This document shows, piece by piece, positions 25,219-34,127 of a DNA stretch of 64,000 bases (its first letter is position 1; each line of letters begins with the position of its first letter). The translations under genes and the position numbers were made by a program. Source of the stretch: Ktedonospora formicarum (GTDB taxonomy: Bacteria; Chloroflexota; Ktedonobacteria; Ktedonobacterales; Ktedonobacteraceae); contig NZ_BNJF01000001.1 of NCBI RefSeq assembly GCF_016587355.1, positions 1,302,001 through 1,366,000 on the forward strand. Reading direction: 5' to 3'. Below the pieces are notes generated by a model. The model saw nothing but the letters and a program-made list of their open reading frames with translations. It did no database searches and was not told the origin of the DNA.

Positions 25219-25510
25219 CCAATTACGATTTCTTTTTGTTATGCGTCTCAATCGCCTGCGTAAGGCCACTCCGAACACAAAACAGCCTTGCCCAGTAAGG
25301 GATCGGCATGTATGGAAAGTAGGGACGCTGACAATTGCATTATCTAGTGGAACAATCAAACCAGCTCTATGCGCGTACATGGAATGCATAAAGCAGGGGA
25401 ACACAGCGTGACATGATATCACAAACCATGCTTAGAGGCAATAACACTAGACTACCTTCCGCCCAAAATAATAGTCAGCCTCCGTGTTGCGTAAGGTCAA
25501 GAAGGTATAA

Positions 25511-25556
25511 GCGAGGTTGCCCCTCATTCCCCAATAGTCTCGCTTATACCTCCTTG
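25511..25556 (-). terminator. Hairpin after ARM-fold protein gene
   Basis: GGTATAAGCGAG and CTCGCTTATACC form a perfect 12-bp stem with a long (about 22-base) loop, about 34 bases past the stop codon at 25590. Confidence 0.5.
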
Positions 25557-25589
25557 CGTTATCCATAATAGCGATACAGAAATCACGCA

Positions 25590-26435
25590 TTAGCGGTTGT
25601 AGTGCATACCAGCATCGCCGGAGCCCCCAGGATAAGGCGTAGCTAGTAGCCGATTGATAAGCTGGGTATCATAGGCGAAACGGGCAAGGCGCTTCTTCTT
25701 GAGGTTCTCGCGCAAGATCCAGTTGATATCACTATCATTCCAAGCAGCACACTCACGCATGAGCGCAAACCCCTCATCAGGCGAAGCCGCCGTCGCCACA
25801 CTCAGCGTATAGGCCAGAGTACGCCGTAGCGTGCGGAAATTCTCTTGCTTACGCTCAGGCAAGGGAACTTCGCGAGCGCGTGATAGCACCATACGTTGCA
25901 GATCGAGCGCGGCGCTTATCAATTGAGGCGAAACCAGAATATGAGGCTCAGCAAGTGTAGCGATTGCCGCGCGCTGTTGAAGGTAATCGCCGCACAGCGC
26001 CAGGGTACGCAGGTGCTTAAGCATACGCGGAACATTAGCAGGCAGCATATGCTGAAAGGCAATGGCGACTCCCTCACGTATGCGCCAATAGGGACTACAC
26101 GCGTAATGGTCAAGCAGTTCCAGCATTTCCTCCTGCCACGTCGACTCAGAGGCCGCACAGGCCCCCGCCGCGATAATGCCGCAGAGAATGACGAACTCGG
26201 ATGGGGTATTTCCCGACATCCACTTACGATCTCCATTCACAAAGTAGTGCAGCAAGGAGCGCACACTCTCAGGATAGCGAGCGATGGCAGCCGCCAGCAG
26301 AGTACTTACATCATTCGCCAGTTCCAGGTTCGCGCGCGGTCCAGGTAAGCGGCTATTCTCACGTAAATAAAACTCCAATGGTCGAGGATTACCTGTTAAT
26401 GCCCTCTCTACCAGGGAAGACAACGTATCATGCAT
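25590..26435 (-). CDS. ARM/HEAT-repeat-like protein of unknown function
   Basis: 281 residues, all helical. Paired-helix segments such as LLDHYACSPYWRIREGVAIAFQHML and LCGDYLQQRAAIATLAEPHIL are like HEAT repeats of the DNA-alkylation-repair (AlkD-like) type. I cannot identify the AlkD catalytic residues with confidence, so the fold is the safer statement. I start at the ATG 26435 (MHDTLSSLVERAL) because AAGGACGGG lies just upstream. An ATG-like start 36 codons earlier has none. Stand-alone gene. Confidence 0.6.
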   Translation of the reverse strand: MHDTLSSLVERALTGNPRPLEFYLRENSRLPGPRANLELANDVSTLLAAAIARYPESVRSLLHYFVNGDRKWMSGNTPSEFVILCGIIAAGACAASESTWQEEMLELLDHYACSPYWRIREGVAIAFQHMLPANVPRMLKHLRTLALCGDYLQQRAAIATLAEPHILVSPQLISAALDLQRMVLSRAREVPLPERKQENFRTLRRTLAYTLSVATAASPDEGFALMRECAAWNDSDINWILRENLKKKRLARFAYDTQLINRLLATPYPGGSGDAGMHYNR

Positions 26436-26582
26436 GACAAACCCGTCCTTGTAATCCACAACTAGGCTCAGCCAACATGCCTCTCGTCCCTCATTATCCC
26501 AGCGCATCAACCTCTTGCCACGCGAAAACAGAACCAGCACCATGCGAGAGTCTCGCGTAACTTGCTATACTCCTTATAAGAA

Positions 26583-26638
26583 AACCTGAGCGCTCCAGCG
26601 CTAGCTGCCGCTCAGGCAGCGTTGGTTTTCACATAAGA
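26583..26638. repeat. Interrupted inverted repeat
   Basis: CTGAGCG/CGCTCAG nested inside GAAAACC/GGTTTTC. It sits in the 411-base gap 26436-26846, which otherwise holds only the hairpin at 26797-26844. I see no convincing gene in the gap. Confidence 0.4.
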
Positions 26639-26796
26639 CATGGCATACCGCGTGTTATCCTCCACCACTCGTTAAAGATAGAGAGGCTCGCATAACCTAT
26701 TTTATCACAAGTTTTCGCTTTGTTTTCCTGCCATTCGCGTTCTTCTCGCCTGCCATGCCCTTCGAGGAATTGTTTTAGCCATACTTCAAACGCCGC

Positions 26797-26844
26797 TCTA
26801 GTAGAGTAGGGTAAGAGCAAGCCTTCTTACCCTACTCTACTAGA
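26797..26844 (-). terminator. 20-bp perfect hairpin after phosphotransferase gene
   Basis: TCTAGTAGAGTAGGGTAAGA and its exact complement flank an 8-base loop, starting two bases after the stop codon of the minus-strand gene. There is no T run on either side. Probably the transcript end. Confidence 0.7.
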
Positions 26845-26846
26845 TA

Positions 26847-27911
26847 TTAAAGCTGGTTCAAGATAACCTCAGGCGCGATATACTGGCTCGCCCAATTCCG
26901 AAACGTCCACTCCTCAGGCCACCAACTCCACCCCTGGCGCTGGAAGAACTCCCAGAGAATCGCACGATCCAGCAGCATATAAACCGGGAAACGTCTGGCA
27001 AAACCAGAACGCAGCACTCGATGTCGTCGATATTCCTCAAAGAACGTGCCAGCTAATTGTGGGTCCTCATTGAGATACTCACCAATCGGACGCGAAAGGT
27101 CAGACTCGCCATCTCCAAAATGAGCCTGCATCAAATCAAACAGGCCACTTACCTGCCAGGAATTACTATGCTGAGTTACCACGAGATTGCCCTCCTTGTA
27201 ATCTTCCATTAGAAAGCAGGGCTCATATGGTTCATCGAACGCTTCCTGGGCCTCAGCAATAAGTTCCTCGACCCAGGCAAGATCCTCTTGCGTAGTTGTG
27301 GCAGCATTGCATGTGTGCGCGCTAGCAAGACGATGACGAAGATGTCCCAGGACACGCTCGCTATAAGTAATGGTCTCTATATCACTTAAAGACTCCATAG
27401 AGAGCCAGGGAAATTCCTGTGTCCGTTCAAATAGCTCAACGGTCTCTCTAGCAGCATTATAGCGACCAGCAATAGGCCAAGTTAGCTCCTGCATATGGGC
27501 CATGTTCTTGCCAAGCGCACGCGCGATACCCAGTTTATCCGCTGTCCCTAGCTGTGCCTTGACCTGAGGATCTGCCAGCTGGAGCCCTGACATACGCGGC
27601 ATAAGCACAAAGCTCCAACCAAAGATCTCAGGTGAGGTCTCAACAAGATACGGCCAGGGAACCGGAACGCTTGTTCGCTTATAGAGTTGGCGTGCAAAAA
27701 ACTGCTCGGTTGGAAACTGCCACCAGATATGGGGGCACCCACGCAAGACATACTCTCCCGTGGTACTGGTGACAAAGACATTTTGTCCAAAATTGCCGAA
27801 GGGAATGGCTTCGGCATGCAAGAAGCACCCCAGATGGAAATGGTCCAGGGCAGCTTGAAATTGCTCATCTGCAATCTTACCAAGGCGCTGAGAATATATT
27901 CGTTCCGCCAT
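26847..27911 (-). CDS. Phosphotransferase-fold (APH-like) protein, catalytic His missing
   Basis: A 354-residue kinase-like fold of the aminoglycoside-phosphotransferase/choline-kinase type. N-lobe: AIPFGNFGQNVFVTSTTGEYVLRG. C-lobe: the catalytic loop reads FLMEDYKEGNLVV and the metal-binding segment SGLFDLMQAHFGDGESDL. Family enzymes have H-x-D-x4-N in the catalytic loop. Here the Asp and Asn remain but the His is Met, so activity may differ. The ATG at 27911 (MAERIYSQ) has AAGGAGCC nine bases upstream. No resistance function should be assumed. Confidence 0.7.
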   Translation of the reverse strand: MAERIYSQRLGKIADEQFQAALDHFHLGCFLHAEAIPFGNFGQNVFVTSTTGEYVLRGCPHIWWQFPTEQFFARQLYKRTSVPVPWPYLVETSPEIFGWSFVLMPRMSGLQLADPQVKAQLGTADKLGIARALGKNMAHMQELTWPIAGRYNAARETVELFERTQEFPWLSMESLSDIETITYSERVLGHLRHRLASAHTCNAATTTQEDLAWVEELIAEAQEAFDEPYEPCFLMEDYKEGNLVVTQHSNSWQVSGLFDLMQAHFGDGESDLSRPIGEYLNEDPQLAGTFFEEYRRHRVLRSGFARRFPVYMLLDRAILWEFFQRQGWSWWPEEWTFRNWASQYIAPEVILNQL

Positions 27912-28428
27912 GTTGGATAGGCTCCTTATATATGGGGATATACACATTGAGGAGATCTCTTCCCTACAAAAGAGAAAAGATCGAAGCTAATTGATAGGGT
28001 GCGAAGGAGGTTACGCGACCGCCATTATCGCCGCGCCACTCGCGATGATAAGCGCCGCATCTTGCTTGGAGGAGATTGAGGGGATTGATGAATAGTAGAT
28101 AACACGTTTGTAGTGAAGTGGAGGAGCATAGCAATATGCAGCCTGGGATAAGGCCCATACATGCCTGAAAGTATAAACACTCTTCACTGGCTGCTCCTGT
28201 TACTACAAAACATTGATGTGTATAGAGACGATAATATCTTACGTGCATCGGAAAGTCAAGCGCTTATATCGCGATACGAGGTCATTTTATTCGCAACAGG
28301 AGACCTATGAACTTCCCACTAGCTTCGTGGCAGAGGCAAAGGCCAGCAACAAGTGCTTTTTTTACTAAAGCTATGTATGAGAGGAAACCACTATTCGGCC
28401 AAACAAAATAGAGAGAGACTTTATGATC

Positions 28429-28452
28429 AACCTTGACGTTAACGTCAAGGTT
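28429..28452. promoter_or_regulatory. 24-bp perfect palindromic operator (MerR-type)
   Basis: The core CCTTGACGTTAACGTCAAGG with AA/TT on the flanks is a perfect 24-bp palindrome directly upstream of the MerR-family gene. It either overlaps a TTGACG -35 (TATACT at 28457-28462, 18-base spacer) or sits inside a 19-base spacer before TATGCT, the usual layout for MerR activators. The remaining 27912-28428 holds nothing I can name. Confidence 0.75.
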
Positions 28453-28522
28453 ATGCTATACTGTGGATGTCTCCTGATACGACGCATTGAGCGTCTCCTA
28501 CTTGCTATTTGGAAAGGTCAAT

Positions 28523-28996
28523 TTGTCCGCCGTGAGCGAGCCAACTTCAACACAAGCCTCTTCATGCTATAGTATCGAGCAGGTCGCGACCCGCACCGGC
28601 CTGACGAAGCGGACCCTGCGGTACTACGAAGAAATGGGTCTCCTGCCCCCTGCCGAACGTACTGAGGGTAATTACCGCCGCTATAGCGAGGAAGATATTC
28701 AACGCCTGGAACGAGTCAAAGAGCTTCGCGACCTGCTTGGCTTCTCTCTCAGCGAAATCCGCGAGATCTTGAATGTGGAAGAAGAGCGTGGCACAATTCG
28801 CGAGGCATTTCGCGTTGAGACAGATGAGAACGCAAAAGTTGCGCACCTTGACCGCGCGGACGAACTGATTCTACAACAAATCGGGCTGGTGGAGCAGAAA
28901 ATCGCGGCGCTGGAGCAGATGCGTGCCTCCCTCTATACGAAGCTGGAACGTCATCGGGAAAAGAAACAAGTCCTCAATCATCTTCATAATAATTAA
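28523..28996 (+). CDS. MerR-family transcriptional regulator
   Basis: 157 residues. The winged helix CYSIEQVATRTGLTKRTLRYYEEMGLLPPAERTEGNYRRYSEEDI (residues about 14-58) is typical of the family. A long dimer coiled coil (about 85-150) follows, with almost no C-terminal effector domain and no Cys sensor motif, so it is not a metal or redox type. The TTG at 28523 has GGAAAGG five bases upstream. It lies 70 bases after the 24-bp palindrome, which is most likely its own operator, and just before an MFS exporter that it probably controls. Confidence 0.88.
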   Translation: MSAVSEPTSTQASSCYSIEQVATRTGLTKRTLRYYEEMGLLPPAERTEGNYRRYSEEDIQRLERVKELRDLLGFSLSEIREILNVEEERGTIREAFRVETDENAKVAHLDRADELILQQIGLVEQKIAALEQMRASLYTKLERHREKKQVLNHLHNN

Positions 28997-29149
28997 AAAC
29001 AACGTGGTTTGGGTCTAGATACCTCTTTATTGATGTAACTGGGTTTGTCTTCACTATACCTAATATGCCTGTATTCAGGTACCCTATGCTGCACTTGAAG
29101 AGCAGTTCTTCATCTGAATACCCAAAGCTAGAAATGGATTTATCTTCAC

Positions 29150-30523
29150 TTGATTCAATCATCTATCACACAGCAGAAGGAGTTAGAAGGTCAGGGAATA
29201 ACACAGAAAGTTCGGGAGGTAGAAGAAGCCACCGAACGCACTGTCATTGAAGTAGAACGTAAGGCGCGCCGTCGCCTACGAACCTTCGACGCTCTCAAAC
29301 ACCGCAACTTTCGCCTCTTCTGGTTTGGACAACTTGTTTCCCTGATTGGAACATGGATGCAGACCATCGGGCAGGAATGGTTGGTCCTACAATTGACACA
29401 TAGCCCGCTGGCTCTTGGTATCGTTGGTGCCTTGCAGTTCTTACCCATTATGTTGTTCGCTCTCTTTGGCGGCTTGGTCGCGGACAGGCTACCAAAGCGA
29501 CGCGTTCTGCTTTTTACTCAGTCCTTCGCAATGCTTCAGGCTGCAGTCATGGCAATTCTGGTCACCACCGGACATATCCAGATCTGGCATGTCTATATCC
29601 TGGCTTTTCTGCTCGGCTGTACCAACGCCATTGATATGCCTTCTCGCCAATCATTCATATCTGAACTGGTAGGGCGCGATGATCTGGCAAACGCCATCGG
29701 GCTCAATTCATCGCTCTTCAATATGGCACGCATAGTTGGTCCTGGCCTTGGCGGGCTACTCATTGCCTGGTTTGGTACATCCTTCCTCTTTGTCATCAAC
29801 GCCGTAAGCTTTGTGCCCGTGATCACTGGCCTGGCGCTGATTGACATCAGCAGACTCTATGCCTCTCCTAGACGCCAGGCCCAACCAACGTCAGCTCAGG
29901 GCACACTTAAAAGCCTGAGAGAAGGCCTCAGCTACATCAAGCAGACACCGATTGTCCTGCTAACTATTGCTGTTGTCGGAGCAGTTTCGCTCTTCGGTAT
30001 TAACTTTAATGTGGTCCTGCCGCTTTTCGCAACCACCATTCTTAAGGTAGGACCGAGTGGTTATGGCTTCCTCTCGTCCTGCTACGGTATCGGTTCGCTG
30101 GTCGCGGCCCTTTGGATAGCCTCGCGGGGTAAACGCCCACCACTGAAGCAGATCTTATTGGCCTGTATCGCCTTCTCGGTGTTAGAGATGGTCTTCTCGC
30201 TTTCGAATCTCCCCGCGCTTTCGTTCGTGCTCATCGCCCTGGTTGGAGCCACACAGATCAGTTTTTCGGCGGCGGCCAACACTACGCTCCAGACCATGAC
30301 ACCAGATCATTTGCGTGGTAGAATAATGAGCGTTTACACCCTGGTCTTTGTGGGGAGTATCCCTATCGGTAATCTCTTCACAGGAGGGCTTGCCAATACC
30401 TTTGGTGCGTCCGTTTCGTTACTGGCAGGAGGCGCAATCAGTCTCATTGCCGCCATTATTGGTTGGTTCAAGCGCGCACCCGCGGAGCAATACCTTGAGC
30501 AAAGCAGAACCGTTCGTTCATGA
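29150..30523 (+). CDS. MFS exporter (MFS_3/EntS-like)
   Basis: 457 residues with 12 hydrophobic helices after a charged N-terminus (about 1-45, rich in Glu and Arg). Motifs are FRLFWFGQLVSLIGTWMQTIGQEWLVLQLT, GGLVADRLPKRRVLL (motif A) and NAIDMPSRQSFISELVGRDDLANAIGLNSS, typical of the MFS_3 group that includes enterobactin exporter EntS and macrolide efflux proteins. The start is uncertain: the TTG at 29150 is the first in-frame start, but AAGGAG sequences lie after it. It follows the MerR gene and overlaps the next gene by 29 bases, so the three may be one unit. Confidence 0.87.
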   Translation: MIQSSITQQKELEGQGITQKVREVEEATERTVIEVERKARRRLRTFDALKHRNFRLFWFGQLVSLIGTWMQTIGQEWLVLQLTHSPLALGIVGALQFLPIMLFALFGGLVADRLPKRRVLLFTQSFAMLQAAVMAILVTTGHIQIWHVYILAFLLGCTNAIDMPSRQSFISELVGRDDLANAIGLNSSLFNMARIVGPGLGGLLIAWFGTSFLFVINAVSFVPVITGLALIDISRLYASPRRQAQPTSAQGTLKSLREGLSYIKQTPIVLLTIAVVGAVSLFGINFNVVLPLFATTILKVGPSGYGFLSSCYGIGSLVAALWIASRGKRPPLKQILLACIAFSVLEMVFSLSNLPALSFVLIALVGATQISFSAAANTTLQTMTPDHLRGRIMSVYTLVFVGSIPIGNLFTGGLANTFGASVSLLAGGAISLIAAIIGWFKRAPAEQYLEQSRTVRS

Positions 30524-31283
30524 GTGGATCTCCCACCCACTCACCATCGCTGATCAACAAACACATATTGACCGCTATGAGCGACTCTTTGACAACGCTC
30601 AGCCAGGAGACCCGGCCCAACTCTACTGGTCCCTGGCTGAGCGCCCGAGCCTGGTCCTGGGTCTCTCACAGAAGATAGAGAGCCTTAATCAGACCGCGTT
30701 AAGCGAACTGGGCCTGCCAGTCTACCGCCGAAGAGCAGGTGGCACAACGGTCCTGGTAGGACCGGACCTGCTCTGTCTCGACGTGATTCTTCCGGCGGAG
30801 CATCCGCTTATCATTAGTGATATTGTCGAGTCATACAGATGGTTTGGCGAAGCCTGGGTTCAAGCGCTTCACACGTTTGGTATCGAGACACGCGCGATCC
30901 CCACCAAAGAAGCGCACGCCGAGCGAGAGCGCCTGAAACAGCCAGAGACCCACGAATATGAGTCTTTGATGAACCGGGCTTGCTATGGTACACTCTCCCC
31001 GTATGAAGTCGTAGTGGGGTTGCGCAAGGTCGTTGGGCTGTGTATGGTACGTCGCCGCCAGGGAAGCCTCCTACAGGCAGGCGTCGTACTCAAATGGGAT
31101 TGCGAACCTTTGGCGCGCGTACTAGGACGAACTTCCCAGGAGCAGGAGATCCTGCGCACAGGTTTGCCTGAGCGAGCCATAGGGCTGAATCACCTCAGCG
31201 CCAATCCGCCTGGAATAAATGCTCTCATCGATGCGTTTGAAGAAGTGATTGCTCCGCAACTCCTGACCAGAGCTAGCGCTTGA
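30495..31283 (+). CDS. Lipoate-protein ligase A / biotinyl-lipoyl ligase family protein
   Basis: 262 residues of the BPL/LplA fold. SLVLGLSQKIESLN, the glycine-rich YRRRAGGTTVLVGPDLLCLDVIL (family RRxSGGGAV-like element), and GLRKVVGLCMVRRRQGSLLQAGVVL with the conserved Lys that contacts lipoyl-AMP are all present. It probably transfers lipoyl or octanoyl groups to carrier proteins. The TTG at 30495 has CGGAG eight bases upstream and lies inside the end of the MFS gene, implying translational coupling. Confidence 0.8.
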   Translation: MSKAEPFVHEWISHPLTIADQQTHIDRYERLFDNAQPGDPAQLYWSLAERPSLVLGLSQKIESLNQTALSELGLPVYRRRAGGTTVLVGPDLLCLDVILPAEHPLIISDIVESYRWFGEAWVQALHTFGIETRAIPTKEAHAERERLKQPETHEYESLMNRACYGTLSPYEVVVGLRKVVGLCMVRRRQGSLLQAGVVLKWDCEPLARVLGRTSQEQEILRTGLPERAIGLNHLSANPPGINALIDAFEEVIAPQLLTRASA

Positions 31284-31370
31284 GAGCAGTCTATCCGATC
31301 ATATACAAAATACGCACGTTATTTTATAAGACCACAATGTACTTACAAACATCTACGAGAGGAACCTACT

Positions 31371-32201
31371 ATGGGAGATAGAAACGCCCCTGGAGCCGTT
31401 CAAGTTATCACCGAACCCGATTACGAGGCCATGATTATTGGTGCTCATCCTGACGACGACGATTTTGGCGCGGGCGCGACAAGCGCGCTCTGGGCCAAGC
31501 AAGGTAAGAAGGTCGTCTGGGTCGTTATGACTAACGGCGTCGAGGGTGGCGAAGCCCCAGATATGGACGATGAAGAGTTCATGCTGACCCGCGAGCAGGA
31601 ACAGCGCGCAGCCGCTGAAGTCTATGGCGTCAAGGCTGTCGAGTTTCTGCGCTTCCCCGATGGGCATCTGACCAATAACGAGGAGACACGCAAGGCTATT
31701 GTACGTCTGATCCGCAAGTATCGCCCGCGCGTTGTGCTTACACATGATCCCTCCACATTTCTCATGGCTCCCGATCCTAACGAGGAACCTGAAGCCACTG
31801 GTCATATCAACCATCCCGATCATCGCGCAACCGGAAGCATTGTGCTGGATGCGATCTTCCCATATGTGGGCAACCCACGCTCGTATCGCGATCTCATCGC
31901 CCAGGGCTATATGCCATATCGCGTCCATGAGCTCTATCTCTTCTACACAGAGCGCTCAAACACCTACGTCGATGTCACCGAGACCATTGACATCAAAGCA
32001 CAGGGTCTCAAGTGCCATGTCACGCAATTTGGTCCCGATGTCGACTTTTCTTCCTCATTGCGCGAGCGCGCGGCAAAAACCGCAAAAGAAGCCAAAGAGA
32101 AACTCAACCTGGATATGCAATTCGCTGAGGCTTTCCGCCGCGTCAAACTACATATCCCGCCAACACCCGCCGATGAAGCCCCCACAGAAGTAGCTGAGTA
32201 G
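31371..32201 (+). CDS. PIG-L/LmbE-family deacetylase
   Basis: 276 residues. The zinc-binding AHPDDDDFGAG is at about residue 24, and the second metal motif is NHPDHRATG at about 142. These are the hallmarks of LmbE/PIG-L N-acetylglucosaminyl deacetylases, which include MshB and BshB of thiol biosynthesis. Which GlcNAc conjugate is used is unknown, and no other mycothiol or bacillithiol gene is in the window. The charged C-terminus may be disordered. The ATG start follows GAGAGGAA. Confidence 0.87.
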   Translation: MGDRNAPGAVQVITEPDYEAMIIGAHPDDDDFGAGATSALWAKQGKKVVWVVMTNGVEGGEAPDMDDEEFMLTREQEQRAAAEVYGVKAVEFLRFPDGHLTNNEETRKAIVRLIRKYRPRVVLTHDPSTFLMAPDPNEEPEATGHINHPDHRATGSIVLDAIFPYVGNPRSYRDLIAQGYMPYRVHELYLFYTERSNTYVDVTETIDIKAQGLKCHVTQFGPDVDFSSSLRERAAKTAKEAKEKLNLDMQFAEAFRRVKLHIPPTPADEAPTEVAE

Positions 32202-32214
32202 ACGCAAAAAATAA

Positions 32215-32254
32215 GCAAAAGGACTGGCACATATTGTTGTGCCAGTCCTTTTGC
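32215..32254. terminator. 17-bp perfect terminator hairpin
   Basis: GCAAAAGGACTGGCACA and TGTGCCAGTCCTTTTGC with a 6-base loop, 13 bases after the deacetylase stop. The stem itself ends in CCTTTTGC. The gap to the next gene (32255-32454) shows nothing else. Confidence 0.75.
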
Positions 32255-32454
32255 TTGCCCTTAAGACTTCCTTCACGCATCATTCACAATTTTCCTGCCT
32301 CTACCTGCTACGATATATGGAGCTTGACACTTATAAAATGATTTTGATAATCTAAAAGACAAGTATGCACCAAATTCCATATCACAACTATCTACCCCAT
32401 TATAAGAGTGATATATACATCCCCTGATACTCTATCTAGAGAAAGGCGCAAGCG

Positions 32455-34041
32455 ATGAAAGCCATTGGAGAGTATATCGATAACTATCGAATAATAGCTG
32501 TCCAGGCAGATACACCAACCTCTACTCTATACATCGTCGAGCATACCTATGAGAACTCAGGAACACTGGCGCTTAAAAGCTGGAAAATGTATGACGCGAC
32601 CTCAGCATACTACTCTACATTCAGCGAACAGGTTCTAGGGTTGATGAAGCTTAAGCTTCCCCATTGCTTACCAATTCTAGATTATGGAATCGACGAAGAT
32701 GACCGTCCCTACTTGATTTTGCCAGAGGAGGCTCTAAGCCTTCAAACACTACAGCAGCGCCTGAAGCACGATGACATTGAGCCAGTCACGGAAGATACCT
32801 CACGCAAGATTCTAGGGCAGGTAGGCACTGTCCTGGTAATCGCGCACCAGGAAGCCATTGTACATGGTGCACTCTCACCCGAGGCAATCCTACTTACACC
32901 AGAGAATGAAGTTCTAGTCTCATTTGCGCCACTGATCACAAGCACCGTAGGGCTGCGAAGCTCTTTCGATCCTCTCTACCAGCCACCAGAAAATACAATG
33001 ACACGTTTAAGCGACCAGTTCGCGCTAGGAGGATTGGCGGGCGAACTCCTCATCGATTATCGAACAGGTCCTACCATTGACGCACCCACAGAACATGCGA
33101 TCTCGCAGGCTCAATCACCAGACCCAGGGCAACGCTTCAGATCAGTGCGCCACTTTCTGCAACACCTGGGCATCCAGATTGCTCTCAATGAAGATCAGTC
33201 AGAATATGAACTATTATCATTCATCTCACATCAAACTACACAGCCGCCATATGCACAATCTGCTCCTCCATCACCCCCCAACCAGAAACAACTAGTCTAC
33301 TGGGTAGCCGCCATTGCCGCCATCCTACTTCTGATAGGTGGCTTCATTTGGAATGTGAACTATGGGCATCAGCAGACCCTTTTTGAACAGGCTACAGCGA
33401 CCAGCGTAAGCCAGACAGCGATTGTGGCTCAGAAGACAATAAGTTCCGCAAACCAGGCAACGACAATAGCAGAGCATGCGACCGCAACCGTCGCCGCAAA
33501 AACATACCCTTTCAGCGCGAATGTTGCCTTTCACGATGACCTGACAAAACTAAATGCAAGCTGGGATGGCACGGGCTGTGGATTTGGGGGTGAAGGCTAC
33601 TTCCTAAAAGCGGATAAGAACTATTTTGTGGGCTGCCCTCGCTTGGGAACAGAGACAGAAACAAACTACACATTTCAAATCATCTTCAAGAATTTTCAAG
33701 GTAGTCCAGCAGGCAGCATTGGTTTGTTATTCGATGCGAAGACTCAGCTCGGTGCAAATAGTGGAAGTATGTTTCTCATCGACAAAGATGGCAACTATGG
33801 AATCTACAATATTGCTCTCATTGGCGGAACTCCTTCTCAAAGTGGAAAAATCTCATTTCCGTTAAAGTTTCCGCTCCGCATTGGCATGGTAGCACGATCA
33901 AACGGGTGTACATTCTATGTAAATGGCACACAGGTAGAAGATATAGGATGGTCTTGCAAAGGCTCGCTTGGAGCCGCCGCACTCGGACTCAGGGAAGCAA
34001 CCATGACCTATTTCGTAGAGGCAGAACTCTGGAATCTATGA
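32455..34041 (+). CDS. Membrane-anchored Ser/Thr pseudokinase with extracellular jelly-roll-like domain
   Basis: 528 residues: a kinase-like cytoplasmic region (about 8-240), a Pro-rich linker, one transmembrane helix (about 280-299), a Thr/Ala-rich stalk (about 308-350) and an extracellular beta-rich domain (about 355-528) resembling concanavalin/LamG-type folds. The kinase lobe keeps Lys41 (LALKSW) but has no glycine-rich loop. The catalytic HRDLKPxN reads HGALSPEA (137-144), and the DFG region reads SFAPL. Catalytic Asp, Lys and Asn are all gone, so it should be a pseudokinase. Start ATG. It converges on a C39-like peptidase gene. Confidence 0.8.
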   Translation: MKAIGEYIDNYRIIAVQADTPTSTLYIVEHTYENSGTLALKSWKMYDATSAYYSTFSEQVLGLMKLKLPHCLPILDYGIDEDDRPYLILPEEALSLQTLQQRLKHDDIEPVTEDTSRKILGQVGTVLVIAHQEAIVHGALSPEAILLTPENEVLVSFAPLITSTVGLRSSFDPLYQPPENTMTRLSDQFALGGLAGELLIDYRTGPTIDAPTEHAISQAQSPDPGQRFRSVRHFLQHLGIQIALNEDQSEYELLSFISHQTTQPPYAQSAPPSPPNQKQLVYWVAAIAAILLLIGGFIWNVNYGHQQTLFEQATATSVSQTAIVAQKTISSANQATTIAEHATATVAAKTYPFSANVAFHDDLTKLNASWDGTGCGFGGEGYFLKADKNYFVGCPRLGTETETNYTFQIIFKNFQGSPAGSIGLLFDAKTQLGANSGSMFLIDKDGNYGIYNIALIGGTPSQSGKISFPLKFPLRIGMVARSNGCTFYVNGTQVEDIGWSCKGSLGAAALGLREATMTYFVEAELWNL

Positions 34042-34055
34042 GAGATCGATCTTAC

Positions 34056-34112
34056 CCAGGCAACACAAGAGAGCATGTCAGAAGTTCTGACATGCTCTCT
34101 TGTGTTGCCTGG
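34056..34112. terminator. 57-base near-perfect palindrome between convergent genes
   Basis: Two 28-base arms that are exact complements are separated by a single G at 34084. It ends 16 bases before the stop of the convergent gene at 34128 and begins 15 bases after the stop of the pseudokinase gene. No T run on either side. Most likely a shared bidirectional terminator. Confidence 0.75.
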
Positions 34113-34127
34113 ATCATTCACATTACA

